Below are positions 1 to 7,516 of a stretch of DNA of 12,605 nucleotides, one piece after another. The stretch covers positions 1 through 12,605 of the forward strand of contig JASBTO010000018.1 of the NCBI GenBank assembly GCA_030148365.1, read 5' to 3'. The translations under genes were made by a program, and so were the position numbers. Each line of letters opens with the position of its first letter. The stretch's first letter is position 1. This stretch comes from Kangiellaceae bacterium. Its GTDB lineage: Bacteria; Pseudomonadota; Gammaproteobacteria; Enterobacterales; Kangiellaceae. The notes under the pieces were generated by a model. It was given only the letters and a program-made list of their open reading frames with translations. It had not been told where the DNA came from and did not search any database.

Positions 1-686
1 TTGGGCATGTAGATGTAGATGAACGCGAAGGCGAAGGCCATGATGATATAGGGCAGGAGCAGACCGAAGAATTCGAGAATATCCCCAAGATACGGCATGG
101 AGGCGAGATAGCTCACGGCGGCGTGTGAACGGATGGAAGTGGTCAGGCCGACGGAAATGAAAATCAGAAACGGGCCGACCAGGATGACGCTCAGGTAATC
201 GGTAAATTTCTGCCCCAGGGTTCGGCCCCGGGATACTCTCCAGATATGGTTAAAACTGTTCTCGATTTTTTGCATCATCGAGATCACGGTATAGATCAGC
301 AAGCCGAGACCGATTACGCCGAGCACCCCGATCTTGATGTTGTCCACGAACTCGATAATCTTGTCTGCAATTTCAATACCTTTTTCACCCAGCGGCGCCA
401 GCACGTTGAGCAGCGGCTGCCGGATCTGGTTGTGGACGCCGAAGCCTTTCAATACCGAAAAACTCAGGGCCAGCAAGGGGACCAGGGAAATGATAGTGGT
501 ATAGACCAGGCTCATGGCCCGCAGGCTCAGATCGCCGCTGGCCAGGTCCCGGATGGTAGCGTTCATGATCCGCCCGCCCCGCACCAGGCCCCGTTTCCAC
601 CACGAGCGTCCGGCGGTATCGGTTTCCCAGACCAGCCGGTAAAGGGTGGCCGGGAGGTCCTTCAGGTTTTGCAGGGTGATGGCCAT
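1..686 (-). CDS. YihY/BrkB-family inner-membrane protein, 5' part (3' end beyond window)
   Basis: The reverse strand from 686 down to base 1 is open for 228 codons without a stop; the gene continues off the left edge. A hydrophilic stretch of about 50 residues is followed by a membrane segment with the family-typical run SLVYTTIISLVPLLALSF (residues 59-76). Further hydrophobic segments follow, around IGVLGVIGLGLLIYTVISM, LSVILVGPFLIFISVGL and LLPYIIMAFAFAFIYIY. The residues after the second segment (IENSFNHIWRV) also match the YihY/BrkB (UPF0761) family. These are integral inner-membrane proteins of poorly defined function; Bordetella BrkB was linked to serum resistance but most members are uncharacterised. 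ATG at 686 is the only good start: no in-frame start lies close upstream, and the ribosome-binding site is weak. It lies 92 bases after yciK on the same strand, with no clear terminator between, so co-transcription is possible. Confidence 0.85.
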   Translation of the reverse strand, partial: MAITLQNLKDLPATLYRLVWETDTAGRSWWKRGLVRGGRIMNATIRDLASGDLSLRAMSLVYTTIISLVPLLALSFSVLKGFGVHNQIRQPLLNVLAPLGEKGIEIADKIIEFVDNIKIGVLGVIGLGLLIYTVISMMQKIENSFNHIWRVSRGRTLGQKFTDYLSVILVGPFLIFISVGLTTSIRSHAAVSYLASMPYLGDILEFFGLLLPYIIMAFAFAFIYIYMP

Positions 687-778
687 CAGTGCAAGTCCGG
701 ACGCAATGCGCCGCGGCGGGGCATGGTCCGACGCGCGGGTTTTTTTGTGAATGGGTGACGACGCTTGCCGGTCATTGT

Positions 779-1537
779 TTATTGCGCTTTGATGAAGTCG
801 CGGGCATCGAGTTGCTGGCCAGTCGTGCCCTGGCTGTCGGGTCCGAGCAGATACAGATAGGCCGGCATCAGATCTTCCGGTTCCGGCAAGGTATCCGGAT
901 CTTCTCCGGGATAGGCTTTGGAGCGCATGTTGGTATGGGTGGCGCCGGGGTTCAGGGAATTGACCCGGATATCGGTGCTGCCTTCCAGTTCATCGGCCAA
1001 CACCTGCATCATGCCTTCGTTGGCAAACTTGGAGACGGCGTAGGCACCCCAGTAGGCGCGACCTTTGCGACCAACGCCGCTGGAGGTGAACACCACGGAG
1101 GCATCGGCGGATTTTTTCAACAGGGGCAGGCAGCACTGGGTCAGCATGAAAGCCGCATTGACGTTTATCTGCATCACCCGGTACCAGGTTTCCGCGTCGT
1201 ATTGCTCGATCGGGGTCAGATTGCCGAGATCGCCGGCATTGTGCAGCAAGCCGTCGAGTCGGCCGAACTCCTGGGCAATGGTTTCATAGACGGCCTGATA
1301 GTTTTCCGGCGTCGGGCTCAGGAGGTTGAAAGACAGGATGGCCGGCGTCGGTCCACCTTCCGCCTCGATGGTGTCATAGACTTTCTCCAGCTTGGCCGTG
1401 GTCCGGCCGAGCAGAATGACGCTGGCCCCGTGGCGTGCAAAGCTGAGCGCAGCCGCCTTGCCGATACCGTCGCCGGCGCCGGTGACCATAATGATGCGGT
1501 CCTTGAGCAAATTATTATCGGGCGCATAGTCGCGCAT
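779..1537 (-). CDS. yciK: Short-chain dehydrogenase/reductase, YciK family
   Basis: 252 residues, the usual length for a classical SDR. Visible motifs are the nucleotide-binding TGAGDGIG (residues 19-26), the structural HNAG (99-102), and the catalytic Ser153/Tyr166/Lys170 in TSSGVGRKGRAYWGAYAVSK. The sequence resembles E. coli YciK throughout, including the start of the mature fold (LLKDRIIMVTG) and the stretch SKFANEGMMQVLADE. It is a predicted cytosolic NAD(P)-dependent oxidoreductase whose physiological substrate is not settled. The ATG at 1537 is preceded by AGGA with 7-base spacing. In Pseudomonas this gene follows mupP directly; here about 6 kb of signalling genes separate them, and yciK has its own likely promoter (1570-1598). 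Confidence in the family is high; the exact reaction is unknown. Confidence 0.92.
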   Translation of the reverse strand: MRDYAPDNNLLKDRIIMVTGAGDGIGKAAALSFARHGASVILLGRTTAKLEKVYDTIEAEGGPTPAILSFNLLSPTPENYQAVYETIAQEFGRLDGLLHNAGDLGNLTPIEQYDAETWYRVMQINVNAAFMLTQCCLPLLKKSADASVVFTSSGVGRKGRAYWGAYAVSKFANEGMMQVLADELEGSTDIRVNSLNPGATHTNMRSKAYPGEDPDTLPEPEDLMPAYLYLLGPDSQGTTGQQLDARDFIKAQ

Positions 1538-1569
1538 AGAAAAATCCTGATAACCCGTAAATTGGAATC

Positions 1570-1598
1570 ATTGTAGCAAGGATGGACCGGGATTCTGA
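1570..1598 (-). promoter_or_regulatory. Predicted extended -10 promoter for yciK
   Basis: On the minus strand TGCTACAAT gives a TG extension plus a 5-of-6 match to TATAAT (-10 hexamer at 1570-1575). A poor -35 (TCAGAA, 1593-1598) lies 17 bases upstream, which is normal for extended -10 promoters. It would start transcription about 25-30 bases before the yciK ATG. It lies in the 78-base gap after the synthase-like gene, so yciK need not depend on read-through. Sequence-only prediction. Confidence 0.5.
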
Positions 1599-1615
1599 AA
1601 TCTGAAAAGCCGGGG

Positions 1616-2416
1616 TTATCGCGCCGGTAAAAAACGCGCCCGCCAACTGGCCAGCAATTTCCGCAGCGGTGAAATTTCCAACTCGGTGGTGAGCAGGGAA
1701 AAGTTTTCCTCCGACATGGCTTGCAGCCACGCCAGCCCGAACTGCGCCTGCAGGTGAGGGCCCCGTGCCCAGGCGGGCAGCTTGCCGGATCCGGTCGCTG
1801 TTGCCGTGGAGTCGAGGTTTTGCAGATAGTAGAGACTCGAGTTGGCAAAAGCCTGCAAATCCCCGGCTTCGTCCGCGCCGGTGCGGGGCCAGAAAATCCG
1901 CTGCATTGATACGGCCCGGCGACATTGGCGCAGGCAATCCGTGGCTTCGGTAATGGTGGTCCAGGCATTGAGCGCGGCGGGTGGCAGCCCGGTGTCACCG
2001 GTATGTTCCCGGATGATGCCGGCGCAACAATTCCCGAGGGCTTGCCAGCCCGCAAATACCTCCGCGTCCGTGACCGGCGGATCAGCAAGAAAAAGCTCGT
2101 AGCCGGCAATCAGGTAGCGGTGCAGCAATTGCCGGTTATCCGCAGGCCAGTGGCCGGTGTCCTGCAACAGTTGCAGGGCCGGATGGTCGGGGTGCCCACC
2201 CTCGGCGAGTTTTTCTATCTCCTGCTGCCACCAGGACAACTGTACCCGGATGGCATCCGGCTCTGCCGGGCCGAGAAACATGCCGCGAACTTGTTGCCGG
2301 AATGTGGCCAGTGCCAACTGCAGATTTCTTTGGGGTGCGGGTACATACAGCAGGCTGTAGTAAAGATCCGTTCCGGGCTGCGCGGCTTTCTCTTGACAGT
2401 ATTGCAGCGAGTCCAT
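1616..2416 (-). CDS. Squalene/phytoene synthase-fold protein lacking the catalytic Asp motifs
   Basis: 266 residues. The N-terminal stretch DLYYSLLYVPAPQRNLQLALATF (17-39) matches the trans-isoprenyl diphosphate synthase head-to-head family, and LSWWQQEIEKLAEGG (60-74) followed by HPALQLL fits the next helix. The two aspartate-rich, Mg-diphosphate-binding motifs are absent. Where active enzymes have a CREVDD-type motif this protein has FRQQV (39-43), and where they have LRDVxED...RIYLP it has LRQCRRAVSMQRIFWP (162-177). That pattern recalls the non-enzymatic mitochondrial complex I assembly factor NDUFAF6 rather than a true synthase, so carotenoid or hopanoid synthesis is unlikely. ATG at 2416 was chosen because the family homology begins right after it. 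The reading frame stays open far upstream only because it runs antisense through the regulator gene. It is divergent from the regulator, 87 bases apart. Function unknown. Confidence 0.75.
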   Translation of the reverse strand: MDSLQYCQEKAAQPGTDLYYSLLYVPAPQRNLQLALATFRQQVRGMFLGPAEPDAIRVQLSWWQQEIEKLAEGGHPDHPALQLLQDTGHWPADNRQLLHRYLIAGYELFLADPPVTDAEVFAGWQALGNCCAGIIREHTGDTGLPPAALNAWTTITEATDCLRQCRRAVSMQRIFWPRTGADEAGDLQAFANSSLYYLQNLDSTATATGSGKLPAWARGPHLQAQFGLAWLQAMSEENFSLLTTELEISPLRKLLASWRARFLPAR

Positions 2417-2421
2417 AGGTT
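2393..2421 (+). promoter_or_regulatory. Possible promoter for the response-regulator/kinase/EAL operon
   Basis: A perfect TTGACA (2393-2398) stands 17 bases before a weak TAGGTT (2416-2421; 3 of 6). It lies partly inside the first codons of the divergent synthase-like gene and would give an untranslated leader of about 75 bases before the regulator ATG. The -10 is poor, so the true promoter could instead be nearer the gene and need an activator. Confidence 0.3.
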
Positions 2422-2464
2422 TAATCCGTGTCGGCGGGCACAGGCGTGCATCGGGTTTGGCTGT

Positions 2465-2493
2465 GTTATAGCGCAAGCCCTGAATGAATACAA
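2465..2493 (-). promoter_or_regulatory. Predicted promoter of the synthase-like gene
   Basis: On the minus strand TTGTAT (2488-2493, 4 of 6) and TATAAC (2465-2470, 5 of 6) are separated by exactly 17 bases. Transcription would start around 2458, giving a leader of about 40 bases. The site overlaps the leader and ribosome-binding region of the divergent regulator gene, so the two transcription units probably interfere with or co-regulate each other. Confidence 0.5.
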
Positions 2494-2503
2494 AGGGGGG
2501 ACG

Positions 2504-3202
2504 ATGGCCAGGCGAATTGCTTTGGTGGAAGACGAGCCGGATTTGCGGGACAACTATTGTGCGGCGCTGCGCAAGCAAGGCTATGAAGTGACCGCCTACG
2601 GGGATCGGGACAGCGCCTTGGCGGGGCTGGACCGGGAACTGCCGGACCTCGTCATTCTGGACGTCGGACTCGGCAGTGACAGTGAAGCGGGTTTTGAAAT
2701 CTGCCGTCAGCTGCGGGCCCGCTCCGGCAGTTTGCCGATCATCTTCCTGACCGCCCTGGACTCCGACCTCGATACGATATCCGGCTTGCGCCTCGGCGCC
2801 GACGACTACCTGACCAAGGATATCAGCCTGCCCCATTTGCTGGCCCGCATCGGGGCCCTGTTCCGTCGGGTCAGCGCCTTGCAGGAGCAGCGGTCGACGT
2901 CGTCCCGGATAGAGCGGGGCGCCCTGACCATTGACCCGCAGGCATTCCGGGTTTACTGGCAGGGGGAACTGGTCGACCTGACGTTGACGGAATACTGGAT
3001 AGTCGTCGCCCTGGCCAATCATCCCGGGCATGTGAAATCCCGGGAGCAGCTCATGGCCGACGCGCGGGCAGTCGTCGATGACAGCACGGTTACCTCCCAC
3101 ATCAAAAGATTGCGTCGCAAGTTTGAAAGCCTCGATCCAGGCTTCGACTGCATCGATACGGTCTATGGCATGGGCTATCGCTGGAACCCGGGTGATGCCT
3201 GA
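2504..3202 (+). CDS. pdsR: OmpR-type response regulator of the 'dedicated sortase system' type (PdsR-like)
   Basis: 232 residues. The receiver domain (about 3-115) has the acidic cluster E9-D10-E11, phospho-acceptor Asp53 in LVILDVGLG, Thr83 and Lys105. The usual Pro after Lys is Asp here (DDYLTKDIS). A winged-helix DNA-binding domain covers about 135-230 and ends with the OmpR-type signature (TSHIKRLRRKFE ... IDTVYGMGYRW). From memory the sequence closely matches the regulator family described beside marine proteobacterial sortases (TIGR03787). The start is fixed by a very strong AAAGGGGGG Shine-Dalgarno just before ATG 2504; the frame is open further upstream but only as antisense to the synthase-like gene. 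It overlaps the kinase gene by 8 bases, so the two are translationally coupled partners. Target genes are unknown; its own operon is a likely one. Confidence 0.85.
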   Translation: MARRIALVEDEPDLRDNYCAALRKQGYEVTAYGDRDSALAGLDRELPDLVILDVGLGSDSEAGFEICRQLRARSGSLPIIFLTALDSDLDTISGLRLGADDYLTKDISLPHLLARIGALFRRVSALQEQRSTSSRIERGALTIDPQAFRVYWQGELVDLTLTEYWIVVALANHPGHVKSREQLMADARAVVDDSTVTSHIKRLRRKFESLDPGFDCIDTVYGMGYRWNPGDA

Positions 3203-5285
3203 TGGCTGGATAAGGATCTCGCTGCAATGGAAGCTGGCGCTGCTGTCTTTGCTGCTGTTGCTGTTCCCGCTGATGGGTTTGAGTTTTCTCAAACAACTTG
3301 AAGCCCAGTTACAGGCCAACCTCGCAGACAATCTGCTGATCAACGCCAACGCCATCGCTGCCAGCCTGGCCGCCGATCCCGCAAGCCTCGCGGATTCCGG
3401 CGCCCTGATCACCGAGGCGCAGCGGGAAATCTATGTCAATCCTGCGCCCCGCAGCGTGCGTATTGACGGTTTCGACGACGAGTGGGTCGCCTACCAGGGG
3501 TTTCGCCGGGAGTATCGCGGTTTTGGTGAAGCGTTTGACCTGATGGCGTTGCGCAGTGGCTCCCGGCTGTTGTTGTTCCTTGGCGTCACTGACGATCAGG
3601 TCGTTTACCGGGATCTGCAACGTCCCTGGCTGGCCAGCGACAGGCTCAGCCTGGAGTTCGAAGCGGCGGATGGTCAGACGCTGGAATTCCAGTTTGCGCC
3701 GGCCGGACCCGGCCGGGTGACCGCCGAGCGGATCAGCGCCGGAAAACTGGCCACTCCCGAGCCCCGCATCCAGGCACAGTGGGCAGAAGTGACTCGCGGA
3801 TACCAGCTTGAATTGCGGATACCCGAAGACCTTTATCGGCGCCAGTTGCTGGTCAAGGTAGACGACGTTGACCAAGAGGCGGCCCGGGTCGTCGAGCATA
3901 CCCTGATGTCTTCCTCCGGGCGCCCGGAATACCTGTTATTGCCGTCCGACGCGCTGGAGCGGCAACTGGCCAGATTCCGGTTGCCGGAAGGCCGTCGGAT
4001 CTGGGTGCTGGATCGGCGGGGAAGGGTGCTGGCGCGGCGTGGTGAGCTGCAGGCGATCCAGACCGGAAGCGGCGATTACTCCCTGCTTGCGAGCCTGCTG
4101 GAACCCGCCAATCGGGAGTTCACCGATCCCCGGGCCACCAGCACCCGGCTGCAATCGGACGTCGTCAGGAAAGCGTTGACCGGTGCCAGTGACAGCAGCG
4201 TGCAACCGGTCCGCAACGCGGATACCGCCATTGCCCTTGCCGCGGCTCCCTTGCAGGTGGAGGACGACATTATTGGCGCCCTGGTACTCGAGGAAACGGT
4301 CGCAGCGGTCCAGTTGTTGCAGCGGCAGGCGACGGCCAATTTGCTGAGTGCGAGCTTTCTGGTGTTTTTGGTGTTGGCCGCCGTCATGATTGCCCTGGCG
4401 TCGCGCTTCAGCCGGCGCTTGCTGAAGCTTCGCAACCAGGCGGAAGACGCCGTGGACAGCCGTGGTCGCTTGCGAGCTTCCGTTCCGGCACTGACCAGCC
4501 GCGACGAGGTCGGTGATCTGTCCCGGAGTTTTGCCACCCTGACCCGGCGACTGCAGGGTTATCACGACTATCTTGAGCGCCTTGCCAGTCGCTTGAGTCA
4601 TGAGTTGCGCACGCCTCTGGCCATCGTCCGGACGTCCCTTGATAACCTGACGGACGAGGAGTTGCCGGAACAGACGCGGGACATGCTCAATCGGGCCCGG
4701 GAAGGCAGCGCCCGACTGTCCGGGATCCTGTCCCGGCTCGCCGAGGCTTCACGTCTTGAGCAGACGATTGCCGGTGCCGACATGCAATCCCTGGATCTGG
4801 TGGAACTGCTGCGTCAGTGCGTGGCCGGTTACCGGGGTGCCTGGCCGCAGACTGCGATCGAATTTGAGACCGGATTAAGTCACCGGAAGTTGCAGGTCGC
4901 GCCGGAGTTGCTCGTGCAGATGCTCGACAAGTTGGTCGCCAATGCCGTTGATTTCAGTGATCACACAGCGCCTATCAGGGTCTCCCTCGCCAATGCGCCC
5001 CGGGGTGTCGTGATTGCCGTGCGCAATGCCGGCATCTTGCTGGAGACGGGCCAGCGCGAAGCCATTTTCGAGTCGATGGTTTCTCACCGGTCGTCTCGGG
5101 AAGCCGGTAATGAAGCCCATCTGGGGCTCGGTCTGTACCTGGTCACATTGATCGTTGAGTTTCATGGCGGCCGCGTCAGCGCGGAGAATCTTGTTGATGG
5201 GTCCGGCGTGGAGTTCCGGGTGTATCTGCCGGATCGGAGCGTAAGCTTTGCCGAAAACCTACCCGAAGCCGGAAAAAACGATTAA
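3195..5285 (+). CDS. pdsS: Membrane sensor histidine kinase with CBM9-like sensor domain (PdsS-like)
   Basis: 696 residues. Order: membrane segment 1 (14-32); a large periplasmic region starting with SVRIDGFDDEW (87-97), the hallmark of CBM9/DOMON-like beta-sandwich domains, to about 260; a second small sensor stretch (RIWVLDRRGRVLARRG); membrane segment 2 (about 382-404); HAMP; H-box LSHELRTPLA with phospho-acceptor His469; and an ATPase domain with N-box Asn583 (LDKLVANAVDFSD) and G2 box GLGLYLVTLIVEFHGG. The G1 box is unusual: VRNAGILLETG, where most kinases have DxGxG. The domain plan and sequence match the 'dedicated sortase system' kinase family (TIGR03785) as I recall it. The ATG at 3195 overlaps the regulator end by 8 bases; GTG at 3192 is an in-frame alternative. 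A carbohydrate-like or cell-surface ligand is plausible but inferred. Confidence 0.85.
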   Translation: MPDGWIRISLQWKLALLSLLLLLFPLMGLSFLKQLEAQLQANLADNLLINANAIAASLAADPASLADSGALITEAQREIYVNPAPRSVRIDGFDDEWVAYQGFRREYRGFGEAFDLMALRSGSRLLLFLGVTDDQVVYRDLQRPWLASDRLSLEFEAADGQTLEFQFAPAGPGRVTAERISAGKLATPEPRIQAQWAEVTRGYQLELRIPEDLYRRQLLVKVDDVDQEAARVVEHTLMSSSGRPEYLLLPSDALERQLARFRLPEGRRIWVLDRRGRVLARRGELQAIQTGSGDYSLLASLLEPANREFTDPRATSTRLQSDVVRKALTGASDSSVQPVRNADTAIALAAAPLQVEDDIIGALVLEETVAAVQLLQRQATANLLSASFLVFLVLAAVMIALASRFSRRLLKLRNQAEDAVDSRGRLRASVPALTSRDEVGDLSRSFATLTRRLQGYHDYLERLASRLSHELRTPLAIVRTSLDNLTDEELPEQTRDMLNRAREGSARLSGILSRLAEASRLEQTIAGADMQSLDLVELLRQCVAGYRGAWPQTAIEFETGLSHRKLQVAPELLVQMLDKLVANAVDFSDHTAPIRVSLANAPRGVVIAVRNAGILLETGQREAIFESMVSHRSSREAGNEAHLGLGLYLVTLIVEFHGGRVSAENLVDGSGVEFRVYLPDRSVSFAENLPEAGKND

Positions 5286-5323
5286 TATCAGCCACTCATT
5301 TTGACATTTCCCGGGAAACCAGT

Positions 5324-7516
5324 TTGTCAGCACCTTCGAGCCCGTCGGCCGAATCCGGTCTTTTTCCGATTGCCCATGCCGTGATCCGCGCACCGGATCT
5401 CGATGCCTTGCTGGCGTCGGTGACGGAGGCAGTCCAGGGCCAACTGGGGCTGGTAAGGTGCAGTATCTATCTGGTGGATGTAAACAGTCTGCGGTTGAAA
5501 CTGCAAGCCAGCAGCCCGGAGCCGGGTATATCAGGGTTGTCGGCGCTCCCGGATGACTTACCCCTGGACCCGAGTCAGTCCGGGCCCCTGCAAACTCCCC
5601 CGGACAATAACGGCAAGACCAGTCAGCCCGGCCGTCTCCAGGTACCGATCTCCGACCCGGAAGGGACACTCGGACTGCTCGTTTGCGAGCGTACGCCGGC
5701 GCAGGAGTTCTCGGACGAAGAGCGCGAACTGGCGGAGCAGGCGGCAAGCCTCATTGCCGAGCGCCTGGCGGATCTGCATGCGGACCAGCAGGCGAGCGAA
5801 GCGCTCAGGGTGCTGGAAAAGCGGGAGCAGAAATTCCGTTCCCTGGTGGAAAACGCGTTTGACTGCATCGTGGTTTACGATCGGAACGCCAGGATCCTTT
5901 ATGGCACGCCGAGTGTCACCCGGTTGCTGGGGTATACCATTGAAGATGCCGTGGGGAAAATCGGTCTGGACTTTATTGCGGAAGAAGACCGGCCCGATAC
6001 CGTCGCAATCTGGACCAGTGTCCTGCAGAATCCCGGCGTACCTTTCCGGTTGCAACTTCGCCTGCTGCGCAAGGGCGGCGGTTTTATCTGGACCGAGATC
6101 ATGCTTACCAACTGCCTGGATGATCCGACCGTTAATGGTATCGTCGCCAACTTCCGGGACATCAGTCACCGCAAGGCGACCGAGCGCAGCATTTACCGGC
6201 TCGCCAATTTTGATCGTTTGACCGAGTTGCCCAACCGATCGTTTCTTATCTCCCAGCTCAAGCACAGTATGGTCGATTGCGAGCGGGGCGAAAAAAGTCT
6301 CAGCATTCTGAAAATCGGCATCAACCAGTTCCCGGACCTGGTGACCACTTACGGCCGGGCAGTCAGCGAACTGATCCTCCGGGAAGTTGTGTTCCGGTTC
6401 CAGGAGCAACTCGATGAAATGCACTTTCTCGCCCGTGCCGGCGAGTATGAGTTCGTGGTGTTGCTACCGACCAGCAAGGCCTATGAGGCCTCGCGGCTGG
6501 CTTACCGGTTGCTGCGGGCCTTCAGGAATCGCCTGTCCATCGGTCACCACAACATTCGGGTACGTATTTCCATCGGTATCGCCCGCTGCCCCCAGGACGG
6601 AACCTCAGTGGAGGTTCTGCTCGGCAATGCGCAGTTGGCCCGGGTACATGCCAAGCCGGGTGGCTATGCGTTCTTCCGGGCCGAAGAAGGCGACCGGCTG
6701 CTCAAGCGACTGGCGATCGCCAAGGATTTCAGTCTGGATCTGGAACAAGGCAACCTTGCCGTGCGTTTCCAGCCCCGGGTATTCCTGGAAGACGATACCG
6801 TCGCCGGTTTTGAAGCCCTGCTCGACTGGCAGAACAGCGAGCATCGCGATGTCAGCAACCAGGAACTTATCCAGGTCGTGGAAGACTCCGGTCAGATCCG
6901 CGCGCTGGGACAATGGGTGTTTGCCGAAGTCTGCCGGCAGATGCAGTGGCTGGCGGGCCAGGGGGTTCACATCAAGGCGGCGGTAAACTTGTCGGCAATG
7001 GAACTTGTGGACTCGGATCTCGGCCAGTGGATCGGACGCACCATGGCGACTTTCAACGTCCCGGCGGAAAACCTGGAACTCGAGATCACCGAGAGTGCCG
7101 CCATGACCAATATCGAACGCAGCCTGAAAAGTTTGCGGGATCTGAAAGCGCTCGGCCTGCATCTGGCCATTGATGATTTTGGTACCGGCTACTCGTCCCT
7201 CAACTATCTCAAGCGCCTGCCGATTGACTCGATAAAAATCGACAAGTCATTTATCGATGATCTGGACAGTGAGGGTGAGGCTGCGGCGGAAGGCGAGCGG
7301 ATGATCCGCAGCATTGTCTCCCTGGCCCGCGGATTCAAATTGAATGTGGTTGCCGAAGGTGTGGAAACCGGGAGCCAATATCGGGCGGTCAAAGAGGCCG
7401 GGTGCGACGAAGCCCAGGGTTTCTGGATCGCCGCAGCGTTACCGGCGGTGGAAATACCGGCCTGGTTGCAGAACAGGAACAAAACAGGTGCGGTATCGGC
7501 AAAAGGCCGCGACTAG
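5324..7516 (+). CDS. GAF-PAS-GGDEF(degenerate)-EAL cyclic-di-GMP signalling protein
   Basis: 730 residues, no membrane segment. It has an N-terminal GAF-like domain (about 10-150), a charged helix (about 140-168), PAS (168-285), a GGDEF domain (about 290-455) and an EAL domain (about 465-725). The GGDEF signature is GEYEF (373-377), so cyclase activity is improbable; it may bind GTP or c-di-GMP. The EAL domain keeps Glu497, Asn555, Glu590, Asp617-Asp618 in IDDFGTGYSSL, Lys638 and Glu678 (VVAEGVET), so metal binding and catalysis look intact. The substrate-contacting Arg of the ExLxR motif is Asp501 (EALLDW). The start is TTG at 5324, preceded by GGGA with 7-base spacing; no in-frame ATG exists upstream after the kinase stop, and the next Met is far inside the PAS domain. 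The 38-base gap to the kinase implies one operon. Predicted cytosolic phosphodiesterase or c-di-GMP-responsive regulator. Confidence 0.88.
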   Translation: MSAPSSPSAESGLFPIAHAVIRAPDLDALLASVTEAVQGQLGLVRCSIYLVDVNSLRLKLQASSPEPGISGLSALPDDLPLDPSQSGPLQTPPDNNGKTSQPGRLQVPISDPEGTLGLLVCERTPAQEFSDEERELAEQAASLIAERLADLHADQQASEALRVLEKREQKFRSLVENAFDCIVVYDRNARILYGTPSVTRLLGYTIEDAVGKIGLDFIAEEDRPDTVAIWTSVLQNPGVPFRLQLRLLRKGGGFIWTEIMLTNCLDDPTVNGIVANFRDISHRKATERSIYRLANFDRLTELPNRSFLISQLKHSMVDCERGEKSLSILKIGINQFPDLVTTYGRAVSELILREVVFRFQEQLDEMHFLARAGEYEFVVLLPTSKAYEASRLAYRLLRAFRNRLSIGHHNIRVRISIGIARCPQDGTSVEVLLGNAQLARVHAKPGGYAFFRAEEGDRLLKRLAIAKDFSLDLEQGNLAVRFQPRVFLEDDTVAGFEALLDWQNSEHRDVSNQELIQVVEDSGQIRALGQWVFAEVCRQMQWLAGQGVHIKAAVNLSAMELVDSDLGQWIGRTMATFNVPAENLELEITESAAMTNIERSLKSLRDLKALGLHLAIDDFGTGYSSLNYLKRLPIDSIKIDKSFIDDLDSEGEAAAEGERMIRSIVSLARGFKLNVVAEGVETGSQYRAVKEAGCDEAQGFWIAAALPAVEIPAWLQNRNKTGAVSAKGRD

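Noticed and set aside
687..778. GC-rich stretch followed by seven Ts (740-746) on the plus strand, resembling a terminator
   Set aside because: No stable hairpin directly precedes the T-run and no plus-strand gene ends nearby; both flanking genes are on the minus strand.
1925..2503. Long upstream extension of the response-regulator frame
   Set aside because: It is antisense to the synthase-like gene, has no regulator homology, and the strong Shine-Dalgarno at 2494-2499 fixes the start at 2504.
2417..3412. Minus-strand open frame extending the synthase-like protein by over 300 residues
   Set aside because: It runs antisense through the regulator gene; the family match starts at 2416 and a good promoter lies at 2465-2493.
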